A stretch of 64,000 bases of DNA from Polyporus tsugae. Lineage: Eukaryota; Basidiomycota; Agaricomycetes; Polyporales; Polyporaceae. Position numbers and translations under genes: made by a program. The notes beneath the pieces are model-generated. The model saw nothing but the letters and a program-made list of their open reading frames with translations. It was not told the origin of the DNA and did not search any database. The stretch lies in assembly GCA_024305745.1 (NCBI GenBank), contig JAHRBS010000004.1, positions 2,356,001 through 2,420,000 on the forward strand, written 5' to 3'. Positions 1-11,507 of the stretch are shown piece by piece (within the stretch, counting starts at the first letter, position 1; every line of letters begins with the position of its first letter).

Positions 1-63
1 CAATGGATTCGCTTACGCCACACCTGGCCCGACGATCCGACCCGTTGGAAGTCAAACATTGAG

Positions 64-898
64 TGGCGCAATGTAATCCGGGCGAGTGTTCTTTGGGAAG
101 GTTAGAAACTTGTCACCGAAACCACGCATTGCATGTACTGATGACGCAACTAGCCATAACTCCGATGTTCTTCTTCTTGATATTCGCGGCCCAAGAGGAA
201 GTTTATGAAACATGGCTCGGATGGCTGTCCTGCATCACCAGCCTCCCGCGGAGGATGCGGGATGGGAAGCATGACGGTCGCTCTGGTAATAGCCCCCAGG
301 GGTCGCAGTATGGTCTGTCCTCCCGAACATATCCTGCTTGTGCATGCATGGAAGAAGTCTGACCGCCTTCTCCGCCATCACAGGCACGTCTGCGGTGCAT
401 GAATCTAACAGAGTGCCGCCAACTCGTAGCACGGTTACGCGCGACGCCGAGGCAACAATCGCAGCCTTATCGCCTCTGCCCCGCCCTGTACCCCCAGGAA
501 GGATCGTCGCGCGCCCACTGTCGTCCCCCTTCGTTCGTCTTTCTTCATACAACGAGCGGGGCCGCACTCGGTCGCGGAGCGTTTCGGCATTGGATGGTCT
601 CACGCCTGCGCCTCGACGTGTGGCTGCCAAAGCGGGTGCCATGGTGGAAACGCCACAATCTGCGCGGTCGCGCGCAGCTCTCTTTGGAGGGCCGTCTTTG
701 ATGACATTCGGGAGCCAGATGTCCACGGGAAGCCGCGGCTTTGCGAGCTCGAGCGGCGGGTCGTATGAGGTGGAGGACGGTGGGCAGCTAAGCGCGACCG
801 ATCCAGAAGGGTTGTTCAGAGAGTACACTAGAGCAGAGACACCAGGGTCGTCGACAACGTTCGGAAAAGTAGGGACAGGGAAACGACCTACGACTTGA
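64..898 (+). CDS. C-terminal part of a putative STE3-like pheromone receptor (5' end outside window)
   Basis: I read three exons (64-100, 154-285, 384-898) joined in phase with GT..AG introns. The second encodes a hydrophobic segment, TPMFFFLIFAAQEEVYETWL, which resembles the seventh membrane helix of fungal STE3 receptors, where a run of Phe is followed by an acidic pair. After it comes a basic stretch (LPRRMRDGK) and a tail of about 170 residues rich in Ser, Arg and Pro, as expected for a cytoplasmic receptor tail. STE3 proteins are G-protein-coupled receptors for lipopeptide mating pheromones. The match covers only one helix, so another multi-pass membrane protein is possible. An antisense reading frame (235-828) looks less protein-like. 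I saw no CaaX pheromone precursor gene nearby. Confidence 0.42.
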
Positions 899-1260
899 CT
901 GCGATAGGTGGTGTAACCTGTTCCGGCGGGGATGGAGACGTATCTCTCCTAGGCCTTCCGTATATTTCGCGTCGTTCCTCAGCATGTAACATCAGCTGGC
1001 TTTCCAGGCAAGAGTTTATCTACTGTAATATGTTCTTAATATATATCTGTATGTCATTCTGTGTCTCCATATGCAAGGTCGACACGTCATCCAAAATAGG
1101 AAACTGGGAGACTGGCGAGTCTAACCGGAAGAAGCCGAACTGTACAGTTCATTGATGGTGGCTTGCCCAGTCCCATTAGCGCCCATAGCCTGGAAACTCC
1201 AAGGTACCGTTCGCCACCGGCCCACCGCCAACCGCCTCCACCCTCAAGACTTCTTCAACC
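899..1260. other. intergenic: 3' flank of receptor-like gene and promoter of S11 gene
   Basis: No convincing gene. An 86-codon open frame at 895-1155 has no recognisable domain. The last 60 bases are C-rich, as is common just upstream of ribosomal protein genes. Confidence 0.6.
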
Positions 1261-2017
1261 ATGGCCGACCAGGTGAGCACGCATATTCTTGTCGGGAAGT
1301 AGATTACACCTTTGACCTCGTTATATTGCCAGATCGAGAAGGCATTCCAGAAGCAGCAGATTTTCCAAAACGCGAAGGCTCGCGGTATGTTCTAAGCACG
1401 GGAGTGCAGAGGGGATTGGCTGCTCATGGCGGGATGGGTTGTAGCTGGCAAGAAGATATCCACCAAGGAGAAGCGGTGGTACAAGGATGTTGGTCTTGGT
1501 TTCAAGATCCCTGCCGAGGCGATCCAGGGCACTTACGTTGGTACGTACCTTTGGTCCTACGGCCATTATGCTCCGAGAGCCAAACCTGCCTTCCAGATAA
1601 GAAGTGCCCCTTCACTGGTGAAGTCTCTATCCGTGGTCGCATCCTCACCGGGCGTGTCGTCTCCACGAAGATGACCCGCACTCTCATCATCCGCCGGGAC
1701 TACCTCCATTATATCCCTAAATACAGTGCGTACCGTTCCGCGGTCTATATGCGCAACCATTCTTATTTCTGCCATGTACGCTCCGTGTAGACCGGTACGA
1801 GAAGCGCCACAAGAACCTTGCGGCACATGTTTCACCAGCCTTCCGTGCAGAGGTGGGCGATGTGGTCACTGTCGGTGCGTACGCAGGTTGCGGTTTTCAA
1901 TTTCGCATCTCTAAAATCCCAGTAGGTCAGTGCCGGCCGCTGTCGAAAACTGTGCGTTTCAACGTGCTCCGGGTGTCGAAGAACAAGGCTGCGGCGAAGT
2001 CGTTTGGCAAGTTCTGA
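1261..2017 (+). CDS. rps11: 40S ribosomal protein S11 (uS17)
   Basis: Six exons (1261-1272, 1333-1384, 1445-1540, 1597-1725, 1791-1874, 1926-2017) give 154 residues. The product follows cytosolic S11 end to end: [17 protein letters not shown], then [17 protein letters not shown], the [17 protein letters not shown] block and the C-terminal [14 protein letters not shown]. uS17 binds 18S rRNA in the small subunit. The first coding exon is only 12 nt (Met-Ala-Asp-Gln), isolating the start codon in front of an intron, a common arrangement in fungal ribosomal protein genes. Length is normal for the family. Confidence 0.97.
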
Positions 2018-2554
2018 GTTGTAGGGAGTGACCTGGACGGCGCTTCGACGATGGGGGGCGTAGGATAGGGTATTATTGCTTTTTTCATGTGCTATGACTG
2101 CATCAAAATGACACTGCACCATGCGACGACTCGAAACTATTTTTTTTTGTGTGCAGCAAGTGTGAGATGGCGAGAGAAAGGAAGACGAGTGGGGGTTGCT
2201 GATGGTGCTGTGCGGGGCGTGATAGACGAGCGGTGTGAGAGAGGCAAACAAATCCCAAACAAGGACCTGGACCATCCGCGGCTTGGGCGTTGGCACCGGC
2301 TTGGCTTTGGCGTTCACCCTCGTCCCCGTTCTCCTTGACGCTCCATCCTCCGTCCTGGCCATTGTGTACCATATTTTCACGGTTTAACGACGCTCTCATA
2401 CCCCCGGCCCTTTATCTTTCCCACCACTTTACTCCCTCCCAATTCCGTCAAGCTGGCGCCAACACTCCTCTCCGTATTCACCTCCAGGCTCTCGAAGTCC
2501 AGGTCCCAATCTCCTCAGCCCGGTTCCCCCGCCCAAACCTCTTCTGCGCTTCCC
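2018..2554. other. intergenic: S11 3' region and PPZ promoter
   Basis: No gene seen. The part next to the PPZ start (about 2330-2554) is pyrimidine-rich (CT tracts), as is usual for fungal promoters and 5' leaders. No TATA box is evident. Confidence 0.55.
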
Positions 2555-4225
2555 ATGGGCCAGCAGCAGTCCAAAAAGTCGAAGAAGGGCTCAAAGGACA
2601 AGGACAAGGATGCCAACGCTGACGCCGTAGCTCCTGATGCTCAGGGTTCCGATGCCAACGACGCCCACCAGGGCAGTCTTTCCCGTGCGACTGCTCCACA
2701 CGATCCCTCTGGTCAAGGGAACGGCCATGATGCGACCGCAACAGCCCCAGGTACCCCTGCAATGACCATCACCAACCCTGAGGGCGGCACCGTCATCCCG
2801 AATGGGAGTGGTTCACGCCCTCCTGGCTCTCCTAGCACATCTCCCAATGATGGTCTCTCCAGCACCTCACCCAAGGCCCCGTCCCCGCAGTCTTCGCCAC
2901 CCATGCACGGCAAGCCCGCTCCTCTTGATATTCCTATCACGCACACCATCCTCTCCACCTCGCCTGGCTACCCCACTCCGGGTTCTACAAACAGCTTCTC
3001 CATCAACGATCCGTCTAGCGTGACGAGTAAGAACGGGAAGGAGGCTGTGAAATCATCGTTGGACATCGACGACATGATACAGAGACTCTTGGACGTTGGG
3101 TACACAGGTAAAGTGAGCAAGTCGCTTTGCCTCAAGAACGCCGAGATCGTCGCCATTTGCCAGACGGCGCGGGAGGTCTTCCTCAGCCAGCCCACCCTCA
3201 TAGAGCTCTCGCCACCCGTGAAGATTGTGGGCGACGTGCACGGGCAGTACTCGGACCTCATCCGACTGTTCGAGATGTGCGGTTTCCCCCCGGCCGCCAA
3301 CTACCTTTTCCTCGGCGACTACGTGGACCGGGGAAAGCAGAGTCTCGAGACTATCCTGCTCCTCCTATGCTACAAGATCAAGTACCCCGAGAACTTCTTT
3401 TTACTCCGAGGGAACCACGAGTGCGCCAACGTCACGCGAGGTAAGCACCGAGTCTTTGCCTGGTTGGGTTTCCCCGTTCATCTGACACGCCCAGTATACG
3501 GCTTCTACGACGAATGCAAACGACGGTGTAACCTCAAAACGTGGAAGACGTTCATTGATGTCTTCAACTGTTTGCCGATTGCGGCCATCGTTGCGTCGAA
3601 GATCTTCTGTGTACATGGTGGTCTCTCCCCGTCACTACACTCCATGGAGGAGATCAAACGGATACAGCGACCAACGGACGTACCCGACTATGGCCTGCTG
3701 AATGACCTTCTATGGTCGGACCCTTCGGATACTGCGGTGGACTGGGAGGACAACGAGCGTGGGGTCAGCTATTGTTTCGGGAAGGCAGTCATCAACGACT
3801 TCCTGGTGCGATACGACATGGACCTGATCTGCCGAGCTCATATGGTCGTGGAGGATGGATACGAGTTCTGGAACGACCGGACGCTGGTAACAGTATTCAG
3901 CGCACCCAATTATTGCGGAGGTGAGTTATATTGGTTCTGCTTTGCTAGCCCGCTTCTCAATGCAACGATGCAGAGTTCGACAACTATGGCGCATGCATGA
4001 GGTTTGGACTTCTTCGTCTTCTATGATCCCTCCGTTTTCTCACACTACAATGATAGCGTGTCGGAGGAGCTACTTTGCGCATTCGAGTTGCTTAAGCCGT
4101 TAGACGGTCCCGCGCTACGAAAAGAGATGACGAAGGCCAAGCGGAAGAGGTACGCCGTTTTATCCATGGTCGCTAGCATGCGCGTCATCGATATTTTTTA
4201 CAGCATGATGGCCACCACGACCTAA
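2555..4225 (+). CDS. PPZ-type serine/threonine protein phosphatase (PP1 family)
   Basis: Exons 2555-3440, 3495-3920, 3974-4001, 4057-4149 and 4204-4225 give 484 residues. The N-terminal 165 residues are Ser/Pro/Lys-rich and begin MGQQQSKK, a likely N-myristoylation signal. The catalytic domain follows with every PPP metal motif: GDVHG (about 226), GDYVDRG (about 253), GNHE (about 286), HGGLSP and [18 protein letters not shown], with Met where PP1 has Gln, is typical of fungal PPZ rather than PP1. In yeasts PPZ enzymes control cation homeostasis, salt tolerance and cell-wall integrity and are inhibited by Hal3. The last intron (4150-4203) is 54 nt with no in-frame stop, so retention would give a 502-residue form. 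Confidence 0.94.
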
Positions 4226-5039
4226 GTTGCGTCATGATTTTTATCGCGCTTGGAGGGTCCTATACGAGTATAATCGCTGTTGGAGTGCTACCTGATGGCC
4301 GTCCTCGCACGGACTGTCGCGGCCCCCCTAGAGGGCCATATGTGCCGCTAGCTGGGTAGATTCGCCACCAGCATGGCGTGCGCCCTCTGAGAATGGGAGG
4401 CAGAGACAGTCAGGGCGCGACACCATCACCGATCTCGTCCCGCTTAACTTAAACTATCTTTTCATTCACGTCTCCTTTAGTGCTACTGGCAATTCTCTGG
4501 GATTACGGACGGTCCTTTGTGTACACGCGCTGCTGCTCTTGCATTCCATAGTCACGTCGTTCCCTTCGTCTGCTAGTACGCGTCGTCATTCCTTTGTCCA
4601 TGTCTGTGTCTCTGTTCGTCCATTTCCACTCCCATCCGGTCAGTCACGGTTACCCTCGTCTGTGCTATAGCCAGTGTCTCTCAATTCATTCGAAACCTGC
4701 ATACACTTAAGACCCGCGGCCCGAGACAGAGGATGTCCGATAGGCTCAATTGTGTTCCAGGGCCGATGACGTGTTCCTCCAACTCGATTCAGCTTTGCCT
4801 CATGTAGTTTCCGCGCAATCACAAGAACACTGTTATACAAACCCGGCACGACCGAGCCGGTTGCACCTTCTAAGTACCGTTTCGTAACAATTCGTGACCC
4901 TTAAACGTAACCGTTCCAATCATAATCCAATCATAAAACCCAAAGTTCAAGGCGGGTGAACATTCTCTCGTGCCGGGGAGCTGCCGTAAGGCTTCATCCG
5001 ACATTAGAGAATGAACGGAGACCAGGATCTTACGCCAAT
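4226..5039. other. intergenic between convergent PPZ and protease genes
   Basis: No coding sequence recognised. Open frames at 4640-4849 (minus) and 4956-5156 (plus) have no protein-like composition, and the second overlaps the 3' end of the protease. Confidence 0.6.
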
Positions 5040-6908
5040 TTAAGACTCGTTGCGAGCGAGGTCATTAACAGTGCCGGAGGCTACGAGTGGAGTGGGGTAA
5101 GATTACGCTTCTGGGACCCAGACGCAGAACGCTCTAGTACTCACGGATGCCAGTGAGCGTGCCATTGGTGGACAGCGTCTGGATCTTGGTCGAGATATCG
5201 GCCGGACTCGCGTTACCGTCACGGCTGATGATCGTGGCGACGAGACCAGCGATGTGGGGAGTGGCCATCGAGGTGCCGGAGATGTTGTTGGTGTTCTGGG
5301 AGTCCGAGCGAGATGTTAGGCGTATGCATGATCGTCGTGAGAATCTCGCCGGGAAGCCCACGGGACACTCACGTTGACACCGCCGATCCACGCAGAGATG
5401 ACGTTCTGGCCGGGGGCGAAGATATCCACGATGGAGCCGAAGTTGGAGAAGGACGCGCGGGCGTCGGCGATCGTGCTCGCACCGACGGTGATCGTGGAGG
5501 GGGCGCGAGCAGGGGAGAATGAACTGGCATCAGCGTCGTTGTTGCCCGCAGCGACGGTGACATGGATACCCTGGGCAGTGAGCTGAGAGCAAGCCCGATT
5601 AGCCTTGGACTGGGAGAGAGGCGTTTTGGAGGCACGTACAGAAGCGACAGCGTCGTCGAAGGTCTGCGATGCACCGCCACTCAAGCTCATGGTAGCAATC
5701 GAAGGGCGGCCAGACGCGGTAACCTGCTGGCTAACCCAGCTCAAGGCGGAGACACTACCGTCCCGGTAAACCACATGTCAGCCACCGTGGTTGAGACAGC
5801 GTGTATTCGCTCACATGTCGGAAATGAAACCAGAGCTGTGAAACTGCGTCAATGATGGGTTAAAACATTGAAGTCAGCCGGCGGACATACCCAGAATCCG
5901 ATAGAACTTTTACAGCGAAAAGGTTTGCCTTCTTAGCGACACCGTAGGTCGCGCCAGCAGCAGTACCCCTGTGTGTGTGATTAATTAAGTAGTGCGACTT
6001 CGGCGGAGAAGCAGGACACCACTGACGATACATGAGTACCGTGGCCGTTACCATCAGCATCCTGGTTCTGGACGTCAGAAACGGATTGCTGATAAGGTGT
6101 GTTAAATCAAACTCACAGCATAACCGCCAAAAGTGGCCCCCCACGTCGCACGGCCACCGAACTCTGACTGCTTCCATGTTAGACCGCGCGACCAGGTGAA
6201 TATATGCGAGATAGACTGTACATACGTGGTTGGTGAAAATACCAGTGTCGACAACGTAGATATCGACACCTTCTCCGGCAGAGTCATCGTAGGTGTAGGT
6301 GAACGTGAGATCGCTCGTGTTCTGATCGGCGAGCTTCGTCGCCTGGCTGATGCGCTGGAGACCCCACGGCGCATTGGTTCTACGGGACACAAGGCATGTC
6401 AGTCTCTGCCGTCCGGTTCTAGACTGGCGAGGTGCCGCTTACTGTGTCGCAACGATGGTCACAACACCGTCCTCGGCGATGGAGTCTACGTCGGGGCTAG
6501 CCCGGAGTGCATTAAGAGCGTCCGAATCGAAGGTACCTGGAGAAGTGCGAGGTGCGGATCAGCGCCAGTCCGTAGCGTCCGATATAGCGGGCGACGACGC
6601 GGTCACGGTATCATGCGTCGGCGTCGCCTCCAGCTCGCGAACGCTAGGCCGCACTCACCAGCAAAGCCGTTTACCACGTCTGCAGCCCAGTCAGCGTGGG
6701 TGACAGTGGCGGTCGCGCCGTGGCTCTCGGCGAGCCATGCCAGGTGGGCATCCTTCGACACCCCGTCCTTGAGCTTCACGATGTACGACGAGGGCTTCAC
6801 TGAACCCGCGTACGTCTCCACGGTCGTTAATTTCACAGTCGGCGCAGCAGAGACGGCCGAGAAGAGTGCAAGCGCAGCGGAGATGGCGGCAAAGAGCTGC
6901 ATCATCAT
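5040..6908 (-). CDS. secreted subtilisin-like serine protease (S8, proteinase K type)
   Basis: Ten exons (minus: 6908-6659, 6536-6443, 6379-6226, 6167-6117, 6067-6027, 5968-5891, 5754-5640, 5582-5373, 5295-5145, 5080-5040) give 394 residues. Order: signal peptide (LFAAISAALALFSAVSA), inhibitor I9 propeptide (SYIVKLKDG..HLAWL), then the catalytic domain with Asp159 in VVDTG, His192 in GHGTH, the oxyanion Asn in VAAGNN and Ser340 in GTSMATPH. Triad spacing fits proteinase K. The short last exon supplies the IPSGT C terminus; reading through its intron would end early at GIREY. One donor (GTCAGT, exon 5) was chosen because it restores the HVSGTAAG frame. The role is probably extracellular protein breakdown. 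Confidence 0.93.
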
Positions 6909-8341
6909 GGCGGAGAGTGTTGGCTAGGTGAGCAGCTAGTAGGGCTTGCGAAGAGCACCGGAGCACTGACATTGCGAGCAGCATGCTGCCTCCCCTTTAT
7001 ACTCCGCCAGGCGGGGTAATCAGCTTGCCCGAAGTGAGGTGGTTGCGTTGCTTGCTGCCCAGCGGTGGTCTAACGACCAGGAGCCATACGGACACCGGCC
7101 ATGATCGCTCTTGGCGGAGATGTCGTGACGTTAAGCCGCGATAACGACTGTGTAGGCAACCTTGCCTTGGATTATTGTACCTTTGCGCTCATGTGTTAGG
7201 TGTAGTGCTTCTAAGGTCAGGAAGACTGGATGCCACCACGAGATCAGATGGCCACATGCGGAAAGACGGAGGAAGTAGTCAAGCTGACTTACGGAGAAAT
7301 AAGATGCTTCTGATGACACAGATTCGTTGCTCTTTCTCGCTAAGAGATCTGGGCCTTGGTTGCACATATTTAGATAATGTCAGCCTTACTAGGGCCGGAC
7401 CGACCCCCTCGAGAGTCGTTTCGAAGCAGCTTGAGAGGAATCGATTGCTGCGGGGCAGCATTTTGACGAAGGCACCTGCACTACTGCCGTTAGCCGGGGG
7501 ACGGAAAGGTCAGTCCCAAATATAGAAGAGACACATGGCACTTGTCTTGACAAGGAGTGTTTGCAGCAGCCTGCCTACGGGGACCTGCCAGTTCCATCCT
7601 TCTTTGTTATTGAGTTTGTGTGAACGATCAGGCAGTCACGAGGGAACCACAGCGTCAGAACCAACGCAATGCATGACTGTTGGCCAAACCTCGCGACATA
7701 CGTCCCGATCGGTGGGCTTTTCGCAGCTAGATGACGTTTTGCAGACATGTACGAAGGTGTAGAGCATCGAATTTGCTGGCAGCTGTGAAGAGCTAGGAGT
7801 TCAGTTTGATCAGTGCATGATAATATTGAACATGAATCACACGTACTGTATTCAACCGCCCCCGCATTGGACACAGCCCTGCATCGAAAACAAGTCTAGG
7901 ATGCCGCTCTCAGTCGGACCGAGCCTACGTTTAAGAAATACACAGCCCTCCAGTCAGAGCAAGAGATGAAGCGCTTACCGAACCACACATTCATTCGTCG
8001 TCGACCATGTGCTGATAACACACGCAGATCCCCTTGTCGGCTATTCCATTAGAAACTTTCAGCACAGCAGAGGAAGAACAATATCGTCATGTTTCATACT
8101 GGGCCCACACGCTCCAATCCCACGAGACTGGGGAGATCCTCATGAGTCGTCCTGAACCACTTCGTGTAGCCCAACGTATGCGAGAACAAAGCATGTGTGA
8201 TGATGATTGTATCCCAAAGCGCCACATATTAACAGTATCGCACAGGAAGCAATAACATCTAGTGTGATGACAGAACTAAGTCAGCATTCGTACCAGACGC
8301 TTCGGCCAACAGCGCAGTGGTACATACGGACATCTATTCAT
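6909..8341. other. intergenic, 1.4 kb: protease promoter and transporter 3' flank
   Basis: Apart from the TATA box nothing coding is recognised. Open frames at 7175-7525, 7535-7762 and 8034-8255 lack splice-consistent partners and recognisable motifs. Confidence 0.55.
6996..7001 (-). promoter_or_regulatory. TATA box of the subtilisin-like protease gene
   Basis: TATAAA on the minus strand, about 90 bp upstream of the protease ATG at 6908. The position suits a fungal core promoter. Confidence 0.6.
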
Positions 8342-9776
8342 CTACCGTCCCTTCATCATGTCATACGCCAGAATCGCGAAAGTGACCACAATCGAGCTGC
8401 ATCCCAGAACGCTCCAAATGGTGACCGTGTCCACCGCCCCGCCCCAGATCGTGTCGGATAGAAAGACGAGAACGATGGTGAGCAGGCTTCCAACAGAAGT
8501 GACCACGGGGCCCCAAACGCCGAGCAAGACCTACCAAGCTTCGGTCAGCGTGTGCAGGTACAAAAAACAATAGAGAAGCACACACCATGAATCCAGCATT
8601 GAAAATTGCGCCAGACAACGCAATACCGCCTATAGCGGCGTACGTGATGCCCCGGTGCGGAAGTTCGAAAGGTTCGATGTCAAGGATATGTAGGACGGGG
8701 ATGGGCACCCAGAAGACGGTCAGTGTGCAGATCCCAATCCCCAGCGTGAGCAGGTTGGGATGGAGGCCAAAGGGTAGAGGATCAATTATGTGCGCATGGG
8801 ACCAAATGGGCGCGTCGGAGCCGGCCTCAAGATCATCGGCAGGTTCGTCCGGGGAGTCCGCGAGTGGTGAATACATGTCGTCGGCCGCGACTTCCGGGTC
8901 GTTGGGTAGTGCCGCATGAGCCTTGTAGAAGACTTGATAGGCAGCGTACAAGAGGGACGCAACGAGGGTCAACAAATCGCCGATGAGAGGGGCGCGTGGG
9001 CCCTCCTCTGCGGTAGGCGTGACCAGCGACTCGGACTTCTTCTTCTTGTCAGAGCCGGAGTCGCCATAGACTACTACAGCAGCTCCTGCGGTAGCTATGA
9101 GCACTGCGAGCAGACGCCGAGCGTCCCATTTGTGGCCAAAAAGGTAGACGGTGAAGACATACGCGAAAAGCGCGTTCGTATTCCAAAGCGCAGTCACATC
9201 AGTAACTCTATGCGCGTAGATGAGAAGGTGGAACAGCGAACATGTTGCATTACTCACGGGGCCAGGGCTACCGCTACAAACCACAACAGTGAAGGCACGG
9301 TGAGGCCAGAGGTGAGGTAAAAGATCAGCCGTAGAAACTTCCATGTCGGGAAGGTTGCAGCATTGAGTGCGGTGGTAGATTTAGGGGACAGATGTTGCTG
9401 GACCGCAATGAGGACGGTCTTCAATATGGAGGTGACCGAATGTTGAGTAGTTGCGGAAAGATAAAGGACGTGTAGAGGGAATGATATCGCGAAGGCGGAA
9501 TGTACGATATAGCTACTTCCGGGGTCAGCACATGGTCACGGAGTTGATACAAACGTCGCCCAGGACTCACAATATGAGGTATGGCTGTCGGAATCCGAGT
9601 TGCGCCTGAACATACTGCCCAAACCATTCGTTATAAGTTCCAGAATGTTGGCAAATCGATTGCGCACGTACCTGCGTAAGTTGAGTCTCTGTGACAAATG
9701 CGACCAAACAGATGGCAAAGATGACGACGGCACGCTTTCCCCCCAGCTGAACCACAGAGTGATGTCTTGAGGACAT
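8342..9776 (-). CDS. SLC35F/EamA-type membrane transporter
   Basis: Five exons (minus: 9776-9672, 9614-9571, 9512-9258, 9207-8586, 8530-8342) give 404 residues with about ten hydrophobic helices. The opening KRAVVIFAICLVAFVTE and TQYVQAQLGFRQPYLIFY, the ALWNTNALFAYVFTVYLF segment and the LGVWGPVVTSVGSLLTIVLV segment match drug/metabolite-transporter family members of the SLC35F5/yeast YML018C type, which lie in vacuolar or Golgi membranes and whose substrate is not settled. An acidic, Pro-rich loop (about residues 200-280) separates the two EamA halves. The start was chosen at MSSRHHS, because upstream in-frame sequence is not membrane-like. The gene diverges from bL36m across 298 bp. Confidence 0.85.
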
Positions 9777-10074
9777 GCAGAATTGTGGATGAATGAGAAG
9801 AGGGGGCAGAAAACTATCGTGCCGGCAGCATGAAAAGGGCCAAGTCGTGAGGTTGAGAAGAGAGCAAGAGCGACGGAGAAGGGGCTGCTTGGCTCGTCCG
9901 AGTCGGCCATGCCGCGGTGGGCTGCAAAGGAGGACATGCAGACGCCCATATCCATACCCAATCAGGAACCCCGGCACAGATCGGAACCTGCCTTGCCCTA
10001 ACATGGCAAACAGCCGGCACATCGCAACGCGGCCAATTGCAGAGACGGACGACGCAAAGTATCCCTCCACCGTC

Positions 10075-10387
10075 ATGTTGCGCGCACTCCTCGCCTCCAG
10101 TCGCCCGCTCCTATCGCGCGTCAGACCAGCAACGCTACCCCATACACACTTTCACCACCATCCACACCATGCGCTTTCCGCAACGCCGTCAGCAAACATC
10201 GTCCTGGCGAGGGGAATGAAGGTCCGGGCATCAGTGAAGGTCATGTGCGATGGCTGCAGCGTCGTGAAGAGGAAGGGGAGGGTATACATCATTTGCTCCA
10301 AGAACCCGAAGCATAAACAGGTGTGCTCACTCTTGCTTGTTCGCGGTGGATATGGCCCACTGACGCCCTTTGCAGCGACAAGGTTGA
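10075..10387 (+). CDS. mitochondrial ribosomal protein bL36m
   Basis: Two exons (10075-10320, 10376-10387) give 85 residues. The first 45 or so are rich in Arg, His and Ala and lack acids, as in a mitochondrial presequence. The mature part, [20 protein letters not shown] through HKQRQG, is the complete bacterial-type L36 with its zinc ligands (Cys-x2-Cys, Cys, His). The last coding exon is 12 nt and encodes only RQG and the stop codon; without it the conserved C terminus would be lost. Length is normal for fungal RTC6-type proteins. It converges with DHFR, with 125 bp between stop codons. Confidence 0.95.
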
Positions 10388-10512
10388 ACGCGGCGATTCA
10401 CCATGTCTTCTTGCCCTCTTCCCACACCCCATTGCTACCATTACGTCCAATATTGCATAATCACATCACACACATTTGCACGCATAGAAATCGTCGGTCT
10501 CAACTGCAGGTG

Positions 10513-11204
10513 CTACCGTACCCACATCTGGAACTCGTATTGTACTCCATTCTCCTCCTGCACCCCCACAGCTACCTCGAAACCTACCCACTCTCGCAAC
10601 TCTGCGTGTGAAGCCTGTCGCCACGAACGAGAATCCGTCGTGTTTGCCAAGAAATCAGGCATGAAGACGTCGCAATCTTCAAATGCCGGTGAGAGGATAC
10701 GCGTCAAAAGGATACGGTCGACGAAAGAGCTCGAGGATGGGCCCAGTGCCAATGTGTCGCGGTAGAGGGAGGCACCGCCTATGACGAACGACCGATGTAC
10801 GGGGACCTCGAGGAACTCGGGTTGTGACAATCGGTTGAGTGCGGAGTCGAGGTTTGAATGGTGGCATACCGGCGCACGCGGTGTTTCTGCATCCGCGGAC
10901 ATCCTGAACGCGTTTCACCTCAGCATCCTGCTTGATGGAGATGGGGTTGAATCGCAACTTACAGCTGGTAGTGATTGTTCGTGCTCACCACCAAGTTGAG
11001 CCTCTTGTCCAACGGTCTGAACTTCTGTGGTATGCTCTCCCAGGTATTCCTGCCCATGACCACCGCGTTCATCGATCCCTCAGGCGCGTTCGTCGTGACG
11101 CGCTTGAAGTACGCCATCTCCTTTGGTAACCTCCATGGCAGCCGTGAATTATGGCCGATGCCGTTGTTGCGCGTGGAGGCGACAATGACTGTGAGGCGGG
11201 CCAT
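10513..11204 (-). CDS. dihydrofolate reductase
   Basis: Two exons (11204-10963, 10903-10513; 59-nt intron) give 210 residues. The N terminus carries the DHFR pattern: [27 protein letters not shown], with the conserved Trp and the Glu that protonates folate, then [14 protein letters not shown] (NADPH binding). [12 protein letters not shown] is the second conserved block. The enzyme reduces dihydrofolate to tetrahydrofolate with NADPH for thymidylate and purine synthesis. ATG 11204 was preferred to an upstream in-frame ATG at 11309 because it fits the family's usual N terminus. Confidence 0.96.
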
Positions 11205-11507
11205 GGCGTTTGGGAATGAAGATGTTCGATCGCAAGCAAGTTCCCGGCCCTCCACGAAGTAAGTATGTAAATAAGTACGCTCTTGCGGCTCTGCCAACAT
11301 ATTTAGCAACTAACTAGCGCCGGCTATGGCAAGGACGCGCTGAGAGAATACTGCAAGTATCGAGTAGGTCCTTGAAACTTCAGCGAGTGATTGGAGAGAC
11401 GCAGAGACTTCTAGAGATAAGGAGAAAGTAAGGTATGTGCATGTGGTATCCAGGACAGTCCATGCGAAACGTTCCCTCCAGGAGAGTCTAAATGAAATTC
11501 CTTCCTC
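11205..11507. other. DHFR promoter / RTA1-like 3' flank
   Basis: About 300 bp between two minus-strand genes. No gene seen. It must hold the DHFR promoter and the terminator of the RTA1-like gene. Confidence 0.5.

Noticed and set aside
895..1155. 86-codon frame ending in NCTVH, considered as a pheromone precursor beside the receptor-like gene
   Set aside because: The end is not a CaaX box (one residue too bulky and charged), and the protein lacks the usual short precursor layout.
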